A DNA stretch of 12,577 bases from Anaerolineales bacterium (GTDB lineage Bacteria; Chloroflexota; Anaerolineae; Anaerolineales; UBA6663), in contig JAGOBN010000038.1 in the NCBI GenBank assembly GCA_017999235.1, positions 1-12,577 of the forward strand, read 5' to 3'. The position numbers were made by a program, and so were the translations under genes. The notes beneath the pieces were generated by a model. That model was not told the origin of the DNA. It worked only from the letters and a program-made list of their open reading frames with translations, and did not search any database. Positions 6,343 through 12,577 of the stretch are shown here, in pieces (the stretch's first letter is position 1; each line of letters begins with the position of its first letter).

Positions 6343-6744
6343 ATGAAACAAAACCGCACCGTGCTGGAAGCCAAACGCTTGGAAGTCTTCACCTGCACTT
6401 TGGAGTGTCCCTTGCGCGAGGCCGCCGAGCGCATGACCCGCCGCGAGATCAGCGCGCTGGTAGTGGTGGACGCGCACGGCGATCTGCAGGGCATCATCAC
6501 CCGCATGGATCTGCTCCGCGCGCACCTGACGCATGACGACTGGGAGCGCCGGCCGGTAGCCGCGCACATGACGCGCGAGGTGGTCACCGTCGAACCCGAC
6601 ACCCTGCTCAAAGATGTGGCCGAGCAGCTCGTGGGACATCACATCCACCGCGTGGTGGTGATCCAGCCGGAAGACGGCCGGCGCCGGCCGGTGGCCGTGG
6701 TCTCCGGCTCCGATCTGGTCTACCACATGCTCAAAGAAGTGTGA
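6343..6744 (+). CDS. Two-CBS-domain protein
   Basis: A 133-residue protein made of a tandem pair of CBS domains and little else. CBS1 spans about 13-60, with REAAERMTRREISALVVVDAHGDLQGIITRMDLLRA. CBS2 spans about 75-132, with AHMTREVVTVEPDTLLKDVAEQLV, HRVVVI and AVVSGSDLVYHML. The G-I-I/V-[TS]-x-x-D-L ends of both repeats (TRMDLL, SGSDLV) are the nucleotide-contact strands typical of the family. CBS pairs (Bateman modules) usually bind AMP, ATP or S-adenosylmethionine and regulate a partner. This gene's TGA overlaps the ATG of ppc (TGATG), so the CBS protein and PEP carboxylase are probably made in linked amounts. Control of the carboxylase by energy state is an attractive but unproven inference. 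Confidence 0.9.
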   Translation: MKQNRTVLEAKRLEVFTCTLECPLREAAERMTRREISALVVVDAHGDLQGIITRMDLLRAHLTHDDWERRPVAAHMTREVVTVEPDTLLKDVAEQLVGHHIHRVVVIQPEDGRRRPVAVVSGSDLVYHMLKEV

Positions 6745-9461
6745 TGGAGCTGTCCGCCAACATCAACTTGCTCGGCCGCTTGCTGGGGGAAGTGATCGCC
6801 GAGCAGGAGTCGCCGGCGGTGTACGCGCTGGTGGAACGCGTGCGCGCCCACGCCAAGGCGCGGCGCGGCGGGACGGCCGGCGCGGCGGCGGCCTTGCGCG
6901 CCGCCATCCAGACCTTGTCCGCCGCCGACGGCCGCAGTATTGCCTCCGCCTTCACGCTGTATTTTGATCTGGTCAACCTGGCCGAAGAGGCCAACCGGGT
7001 GCGCGCCCTGCGCCAGCGCGAGCGCGAGCTGGGCGCGGCCCCGCCGCCCGAATCGGTGGCCGAGGCGGTGGGCGCGCTGCGCGCCCGCGGCTGGCGGCCG
7101 GAGCAGATGGCGGCGCTGCTGGCGGACCTGCGGGTGGAATTGGTGCTGACCGCGCATCCCACCGAGGCCAAACGCCGTACGATCCTCTCCAAGTTAAGCC
7201 GGATTTCCGCCGGCCTGCGCAGCCTGGACAGCGCCGAGCTGCTGCCGCGCGAGCGCGACGCGCGGCTGACTGAGCTGCGCGGTGAGATCACGGCGCTCTG
7301 GCTTACGGATCGCGCCCGCACCGCGCGGCCGGCCGTCACCGATGAGGTCCGCACCGGCCTGTTTTACGTGGATGAAGTTTTTTGGGCCGCGCTGCCGCGC
7401 GTATATGCCGATCTCGAAGCCGCGCTGGCCAAACACTACCCCGGCCTGCGTCCGCCGCCGCAGTGGCTGACCCTGGCCTCCTGGATCGGCGGGGACCGGG
7501 ATGGCAACCCCAACGTCACCGCCGCCGTCACCGCCGAGACCCTGCGCTTGCATCGCGGTTTGGCCGTCGAGCGCCATCGCCGCGCCCTGCATGATTTGGC
7601 CCGCCGCCTGAGCGTGAGCGCCGGCCGCGTGCCGCCGCCGCCCGAACTGCAGGCCTGGCTGGCCTCGCGCCGGCCGCTCCCCAAACACGTCCAATATTTG
7701 GAGAACCGCTATGCCGCCGAGCCGTACCGGCTGGCCGTGGCTTTGCTGGCCGCCGACCTGGAGCAGGCGTCGCAAGACGATGTGACGGCGCGCTTGCTGG
7801 GGTCCGAGCCGCACGCCGACCGCGCCCGCGTTCGCGATCTGGCCGAGCCGCTGGCGCAATTGGCGGCCGCGGTGCCGGCGCGTTTGGCGGCCAGCGTCCT
7901 GGCGCCGGCGCGCCGGCAGCTGGAGGTCTTTGGCCTGCATGCCGCCCGGCTGGATGTGCGCGAGGAATCCACCCGCCTGGCCGGCGCCCTGGGGGAGCTG
8001 CTGCGGGCGCTCGACCTCAGCCTGACGTTTACCCACGACGCCGAACCGGCCCGGCGCGCCACCCTGGAACGCTTGTTGGCCGAGCCGCGGCCGGCGGCCC
8101 TGGCCCCCAACCCCGGCGTCACGGCGGAGACCGCCGAGACCTGGGCGCTCTTCCGCCTGCTGGCCCGCACGGCCGCGGTCTACGGCCGGGAATTACTGGG
8201 CGCCTTCGTCATCTCCATGACGCGCGGCGCCGCCGATGTGCTGACGGTGCTGCTGCTGGCGCGCTGGGCGGGCTGCGCCGCCGGCCTGCCGATTGTGCCG
8301 TTGTTTGAGACGGTGGATGACCTGGAAGCCGCGCCGCGCATCCTGACCGAGCTGTTCGCGCTGGAGCCGTATCGCGCCCATCTGGCCGCCGGCGGCGACG
8401 AGCAGATGGTGATGATCGGTTACTCCGACAGCAACAAGGACGGCGGCTATCTGGCCGCCAATTGGGCGCTCTACCAGGCGCAAGCTGCCGTGGCCCAGGT
8501 GTGCCGCGCGCATGGCGTCAAGCTGACGCTCTTTCATGGGCGCGGCGGCACGGTGGCGCGCGGCGGCGGGCCGGCCAACCGCGCCATCCGCGCCCAGCCG
8601 CCCGGCACGGTGGAAGGCCGCTTCCGGGTGACCGAGCAGGGCGAGGTGCTGGCCTCGCGTTACGCCGATCCGGAGCTGGCCCACCGCCATTTGGAGCAGA
8701 TCATCAGCGCGGTGCTTCTAGCCAGCGCGCCGCGGGAAACCGCGCCGGGTCAGGTCCCGGACGCCTGGCGCGCGGCGATGGATGACATGTCGGCGGTGGC
8801 GCGGCGCGAGTATCGCTCGCTGGTGTATGAGACGCCGGGTTTCATGGAGTTCTGGCGCCACGCCACGCCCATCGACGAGATCAGCCGCCTGCGGATTGGC
8901 TCCCGCCCCACGGCCCGCCGCGGCGGTGCGCTCCAAGTCGCCAATATCCGCGCTATTCCGTGGGTCTTCTCGTGGATGCAGAGCCGCTTTAACCTGCCGA
9001 GCTGGTACGGGCTGGGTCTGGCGCTCGCGCAGAGTCCGGCTGACGCCGGCCTGCGCCAGGCCATGTACGCGGGCTGGCCGTTCTTCCGGGCGCTGCTGGA
9101 TAACGCCGAGATGTCGCTGCTAAAGGCGGACCTGGAGATCGCGGCGCTGTACGCGGACCTGGTGCCGGATCAGGCTCTGGCCCGCGCCGTCTTCGCGCGG
9201 GTGCGCGCCGAGTTTGAGCGCACGCGGGTGGCGGTCTTGGCCGTCACCGGCCACGCCAGCCTGATGGACGCGGACCCGGTGATCCAGCGCTCCATCCAGC
9301 TCCGCAACCCATACGTGGATCCGCTCAACTATCTCCAGGTGGAGATGCTGCGGCGGCTGCGCGCGCTCTCCGACCCAGACAGTGAGGCGGCCGAGCCGCT
9401 GCGCGAGGTGATCACGCTCACCATCAACGGCATCGCCGCCGGCCTGCGGAACACCGGCTAA
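6744..9461 (+). CDS. ppc: Phosphoenolpyruvate carboxylase
   Basis: A 905-residue cytosolic enzyme adding bicarbonate to phosphoenolpyruvate to give oxaloacetate and phosphate, the anaplerotic feed of the citric acid cycle. Signatures run in family order: VLTAHPTEAKRRT with catalytic H138 (same number as in E. coli), SWIGGDRDGNPNV, LDVREESTR (R406), IGYSDSNKDGGYLAANW (K565), the FHGRGG loop (H598, R600) followed by RGGGP, IGSRPTARRGG, IRAIPWVFSWMQSRFNLPSWYG, and the C-terminal LTINGIAAGLRNTG. Residues that bind inhibitory aspartate/malate in the E. coli enzyme are kept: the Arg of GRGG, the Lys of LLKADLE, the Arg of SIQLRN and the Asn of RNTG. Allosteric inhibition is therefore expected. The start is the ATG overlapping the CBS stop; a GTG three bases earlier is less likely. 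Length is close to E. coli Ppc (883). Confidence 0.97.
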   Translation: MELSANINLLGRLLGEVIAEQESPAVYALVERVRAHAKARRGGTAGAAAALRAAIQTLSAADGRSIASAFTLYFDLVNLAEEANRVRALRQRERELGAAPPPESVAEAVGALRARGWRPEQMAALLADLRVELVLTAHPTEAKRRTILSKLSRISAGLRSLDSAELLPRERDARLTELRGEITALWLTDRARTARPAVTDEVRTGLFYVDEVFWAALPRVYADLEAALAKHYPGLRPPPQWLTLASWIGGDRDGNPNVTAAVTAETLRLHRGLAVERHRRALHDLARRLSVSAGRVPPPPELQAWLASRRPLPKHVQYLENRYAAEPYRLAVALLAADLEQASQDDVTARLLGSEPHADRARVRDLAEPLAQLAAAVPARLAASVLAPARRQLEVFGLHAARLDVREESTRLAGALGELLRALDLSLTFTHDAEPARRATLERLLAEPRPAALAPNPGVTAETAETWALFRLLARTAAVYGRELLGAFVISMTRGAADVLTVLLLARWAGCAAGLPIVPLFETVDDLEAAPRILTELFALEPYRAHLAAGGDEQMVMIGYSDSNKDGGYLAANWALYQAQAAVAQVCRAHGVKLTLFHGRGGTVARGGGPANRAIRAQPPGTVEGRFRVTEQGEVLASRYADPELAHRHLEQIISAVLLASAPRETAPGQVPDAWRAAMDDMSAVARREYRSLVYETPGFMEFWRHATPIDEISRLRIGSRPTARRGGALQVANIRAIPWVFSWMQSRFNLPSWYGLGLALAQSPADAGLRQAMYAGWPFFRALLDNAEMSLLKADLEIAALYADLVPDQALARAVFARVRAEFERTRVAVLAVTGHASLMDADPVIQRSIQLRNPYVDPLNYLQVEMLRRLRALSDPDSEAAEPLREVITLTINGIAAGLRNTG

Positions 9462-10672
9462 GGCAGGACGGGCGCGGCGCGCTGCTTGGCCTCCGCCCGC
9501 TCGTCACAACTCCAGCGCGCCGTGGGCGGCGTCCCGGCGGAGGCCGCCAGCTTGACGCTGATGTATTCAGCCGGCACTCCAAACGCCGGCCGGTGCACGT
9601 ACCCCAGCCGGAAGTAAGCGCCGCCGCCCTCGTAACACCAGGTTTCATCCCGATAGATCACGGGTTCATAGAGCCGCCAGCTGTACCAGACGGGCAGGTC
9701 GGTCAGCGCGGCGGGATAACGGCCGGCCGCGCTGTGATACGTTTCGATGGCCTGCGCCAGCACGGCGGCTCGGGCGCTGGTGAGCGCCAGCGGGCGCTCG
9801 GGCGGCCAGCCGCCAGAGACCATTTGGTAGGCCGCCACCGGCGCCGCAGCCAGGAACAGCAGCGCGCTTAACTTGCGCCAGCCCGGCAAGGCCCAGGCCA
9901 GCAGCGCGCCGGCCGCCACCGCGGCGGGGAAGATCGCCATCGTCACGATCCCAATGGCCATCAGCCCATCCGTCGCCCAGTCCCAAATCAACTGTTGCGC
10001 GGCGAAGAGATCCACCACGGCCAGGATGACGCCGGCCCCCAGCAGCAGCGCGGCGCGCGCCGGCCAGGCGCGCGGCGGCTCCACCGCCAGGCCGGCATAG
10101 ACCAGCCGGCCGGCCTGCACCACGGCCAGGACCGGCCACAGCCAGTAGGCGCTCAACTGCAGGACGGTTGACAGCCCCGGCGCTTGCGCGGCCAGGCTGA
10201 CCTCGGGCACCATCAGCCACAGCAGCGGGCCGCCCAACATGGCCCCGAGCAGGCCGGCCCAGGCCAGAACCCGCCACCGGCCGCGCGCCCCGGGAGCCTG
10301 CCAGGCGAGGCCGGCCAAACCGCCCGTGCTGATGATCAGCACTGCGACGGGGCCTTGATCAATCAGCCACAGCCCCGCCAGCAACGCCCCGATCACCAGA
10401 ACGCCTATCCATGGGCCGGCGGTGTTCCAGCGGAGCGGGTGTTCCGCCGCTGTGCCATAGACCACCAGCGCGGCCAGCAGGCTGGCGGCCGCCGGCGCCC
10501 CCGCCAAAGTGAAATCGGCGGCGGGCCAGGCCAGGAGGGCCAACCCGGTCACGCCAAGCAGGCCGGCCAGGCTGATGAACAAGAAGCGCAGCCACAGGTC
10601 CGGCTTTTGAAAACGTCCCCCGATCCAAACCAGCGCGGCGGCCAAACCGCTAAGTATGAGCAGCATGTTCAT
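9458..10672 (-). CDS. Unrecognised polytopic membrane protein with pseudopilin-like C-terminal domain
   Basis: I do not recognise this 404-residue protein. Residues 1-284 hold about ten hydrophobic segments (near 3-20, 27-49, 59-74, 85-104, 107-124, 135-155, 168-190, 206-224, 237-261, 267-284) with short loops. Residues 290-404 are soluble and probably outside the membrane. They begin with a helix and turn, RAAVLAQAIETYHSAAGRYPAAL (301-323, the last part IETYHSAAGRYP most telling), reminiscent of the region after the N-terminal helix of type II secretion major pseudopilins. Aromatic strands and two cysteines (C346, C389) follow. The ATG at 10672 has GGAAAGG ten bases upstream; ATG at 10666 is an alternative. 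The upstream AT-rich patch holds a weak TTGACG-like box on the minus strand. The gene is convergent with ppc and its stop overlaps the ppc stop. Confidence 0.7.
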   Translation of the reverse strand: MNMLLILSGLAAALVWIGGRFQKPDLWLRFLFISLAGLLGVTGLALLAWPAADFTLAGAPAAASLLAALVVYGTAAEHPLRWNTAGPWIGVLVIGALLAGLWLIDQGPVAVLIISTGGLAGLAWQAPGARGRWRVLAWAGLLGAMLGGPLLWLMVPEVSLAAQAPGLSTVLQLSAYWLWPVLAVVQAGRLVYAGLAVEPPRAWPARAALLLGAGVILAVVDLFAAQQLIWDWATDGLMAIGIVTMAIFPAAVAAGALLAWALPGWRKLSALLFLAAAPVAAYQMVSGGWPPERPLALTSARAAVLAQAIETYHSAAGRYPAALTDLPVWYSWRLYEPVIYRDETWCYEGGGAYFRLGYVHRPAFGVPAEYISVKLAASAGTPPTARWSCDERAEAKQRAAPVLP

Positions 10673-10785
10673 GGTGTCGGTGCCTTTCCAATACTACTAA
10701 CGTAACGATAAACCGGCGGGCGCGTCAAGCCGGCCGAAGGTCATCCCGGCTTGCACAAAAGGCGCGGCGCTATTTTTGTAAACAG

Positions 10786-10799
10786 CCGGCCCAGGCCGG
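10786..10799. promoter_or_regulatory. Perfect 6+6 bp dyad next to the carA -10 box
   Basis: CCGGCC (10786-10791) and GGCCGG (10794-10799) form a perfect inverted repeat around a CA centre. It ends four bases before the TATAAT at 10804, in the position of the promoter spacer. It could be an operator for carA. In a sequence so rich in GCCGGC it may also be chance. Confidence 0.3.
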
Positions 10800-10803
10800 T
10801 GGG

Positions 10804-10812
10804 TATAATCGC
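10804..10812 (+). promoter_or_regulatory. Consensus -10 box (TATAATCGC) of the carA operon
   Basis: TATAAT at 10804-10809 is a perfect hexamer, giving a leader of about 27 bases to the carA ATG at 10843. The leader is too short for a PyrR-type attenuator. A TTGTAA at 10776-10781 lies 22 bp upstream, longer than ideal for a -35. Confidence 0.7.
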
Positions 10813-10834
10813 TTGATCAAATCGACGGGGCTCT

Positions 10835-10840
10835 AGGTGA
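10835..10840 (+). promoter_or_regulatory. Ribosome binding site deciding the carA start
   Basis: AGGTGA matches the 3' part of the full Shine-Dalgarno sequence and ends two bases before the ATG at 10843. An in-frame GTG at 10837 is embedded in it, so the ATG is the more likely start. Confidence 0.55.
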
Positions 10841-10842
10841 AC

Positions 10843-11975
<1,133 letters not shown>

Positions 11976-11979
<4 letters not shown>

Positions 11980-12455
11980 AGGCGCGGCCGGCCCAGCCGG
12001 CGGAGGCCGCCGCCATCGCCGCCATCTACAACGCCGGGATCGCCGGCCGCACCGCCACCTTCGAGACCCGGCCGCGCTCGGCGGACGAGATCGGCGCGTG
12101 GTTCGACGGCGCGCACCCGATCGTGGTGGTGGAGCAGGCGGGCGCCGTGATCGCCTTCGCCTCCACGTCCACCTACCGGCCGCGCGAGTGTTACGCCGGC
12201 GTCGCTGAGTTCTCGGTGTATGTGGCGCCGGCCGCGCGCGGGCAGGGGGCCGGCCGGCTGGCCCTGCAAGCCCTGCTGAGCGCCGCCGAACAAGCCGGCT
12301 TCTGGAAGCTGGTCTCGCGCGTCTTCCTGGAGAACACCGCCAGCCGCGCCCTCCTGCGCGGCCTGGGCTTCCGCGAAGTCGGGGTCTATGAAAAGCACGG
12401 AAAATTGGACGGCGTCTGGCGCGATGTGGTGATCGTGGAGCGGTTGCTGTTCTAG
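11976..12455 (+). CDS. arsN1: GNAT N-acetyltransferase, ArsN1-like (arsinothricin/phosphinothricin type)
   Basis: A 159-residue GNAT enzyme starting at an ATG that overlaps the carA stop (ATGA). The acetyl-CoA pyrophosphate loop is clear at 83-94, [12 protein letters not shown]. Other landmarks are IYNAGI and TATFETRPR near the N-terminus, [19 protein letters not shown] (65-83), [12 protein letters not shown] (109-120) and [20 protein letters not shown] (131-150). From memory these are the signatures of the ArsN1 group (family A), close to the Pat/Bar phosphinothricin acetyltransferases. Those enzymes acetylate the alpha-amino group of glutamate-mimicking antimetabolites that inhibit glutamine synthetase. 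The subfamily call is by motif recall only, so the true substrate may differ. The TAG stop lies exactly at the edge of an insertion sequence; the final VIVERLLF agrees with the usual end of the family, so the protein looks complete. Confidence 0.83.
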
Positions 12456-12490
12456 AGCCTGTTAGGCACTTATTGTCGTGAGAATGCTAT

Positions 12491-12526
12491 GCTCGGGGCA
12501 TGCCAACCCGAAAACCATACCCGAGC
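12491..12526 (+). promoter_or_regulatory. Inverted repeat enclosing the transposase start codon
   Basis: GCTCGGG (12491-12497) pairs perfectly with CCCGAGC (12520-12526), leaving the ATG at 12500 in the loop. A second 8-bp palindrome, GGCATGCC (12497-12504), is centred on the same ATG. Either structure could hide the start codon in mRNA read in from the upstream gene. Confidence 0.45.
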
Positions 12527-12577
12527 GATGTCAGCGATGACGAATGGGCGTTTGTGGCGCCTTACCTGACCTTGATG
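12500..12577 (+). CDS. IS5-family transposase, N-terminal fragment
   Basis: Only 26 residues are visible before the window ends. They begin MPTRKPYPSDVSDDEWAFVA and continue to PYLTLM. The S-D-V-S-D-D-E-W-x-x-V-x-P-Y-L pattern is the typical opening of IS5-type (DUF4096-containing) transposases, which start with a short basic stretch and then SDxEW. The upstream base run GGGG at 12495-12498 is a poor ribosome site, and a TATGCT box lies at 12488-12493. Whether the rest of the transposase is intact cannot be seen. Codon choice (for example AAA, CCA, GAA) is less GC-extreme than in the neighbours, as expected of a mobile gene. Confidence 0.78.
   Translation, partial: MPTRKPYPSDVSDDEWAFVAPYLTLM

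Larger units (their letters stand above)
12456..12577 (+). mobile_element. Left end of an IS5-family insertion sequence (runs off the window)
   Basis: Directly after the arsN1-like stop the sequence changes to a less GC-rich style and opens with GAGCCTGTTAGGCAC, which looks like an IS terminal repeat. A transposase start follows 45 bases later. The exact boundary (12454-12457) cannot be set without the other end. A CTAG straddles the junction (12452-12455), and CTA/TAG-type targets are known for IS5-family elements. A minor GCCT/AGGC dyad lies at 12457-12467. Confidence 0.7.

Overview
This is a very GC-rich window (roughly 70% by eye, not computed) with almost no non-coding space, short or overlapping gene junctions, and few but clear TATAAT-type -10 boxes. 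Gene content and arrangement suggest a bacterium of the phylum Chloroflexota, possibly Anaerolineae-like. The pointers are a DUF58/DUF4129 pair, a two-gene permease/TIGR03943 cassette, a SET-domain protein, and the recurrent 9-mer TATAATCGC just upstream of genes. This assignment is an inference from sequence style; no 16S rRNA or other taxonomic marker is present.

Layout. (1) Positions 1-1671, plus strand: the 3' end of a DUF58-type gene overlapping a polytopic membrane protein with a C-terminal DUF4129 domain. This is the tail of a MoxR/DUF58/DUF4129/transglutaminase-type cluster. (2) Positions 1736-4812, plus strand: an apparently leaderless three-gene operon of an ArsP_1/DUF318 (YraQ-like) permease, its usual TIGR03943 partner, and a membrane-anchored Ig-like plus TolB-like beta-propeller protein. 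(3) Positions 4815-5427, minus strand: a SET/post-SET lysine methyltransferase-like gene with its own intrinsic terminator. (4) Positions 5632-9461, plus strand: a unit reading metallo-beta-lactamase-fold hydrolase, two-CBS-domain protein, phosphoenolpyruvate carboxylase. The CBS and carboxylase genes overlap at their stop and start codons. (5) Positions 9458-10672, minus strand: an unrecognised protein with about ten membrane segments and a pseudopilin-like C-terminal domain. Its stop codon physically overlaps the carboxylase stop codon. (6) Positions 10804-12455, plus strand: carA (carbamoyl-phosphate synthase small subunit), translationally coupled to a GNAT acetyltransferase that closely resembles ArsN1 (arsinothricin/phosphinothricin-type N-acetyltransferase). 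carB is not adjacent. (7) Position 12456 to the end: the left end of an IS5-family insertion sequence that begins at the arsN1-like stop codon and runs off the window.

How the genes fit together. Two housekeeping enzymes (anaplerotic PEP carboxylase and the glutaminase subunit of carbamoyl-phosphate synthase) are each tied by a few-base overlap to a small accessory gene: a possible adenylate-sensing CBS protein before ppc, and a detoxifying acetyltransferase after carA. The membrane cassette at 1736-4812 looks like a transport or efflux system with a His-rich, possibly metal-binding loop created by a recent in-frame duplication. Across coding and non-coding DNA the palindrome GCCGGC is strongly over-represented, which protein coding alone does not readily explain. 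I see no CRISPR array, tRNA, rRNA, prophage or obvious defence system, and no stretch of 300 bases without a gene.
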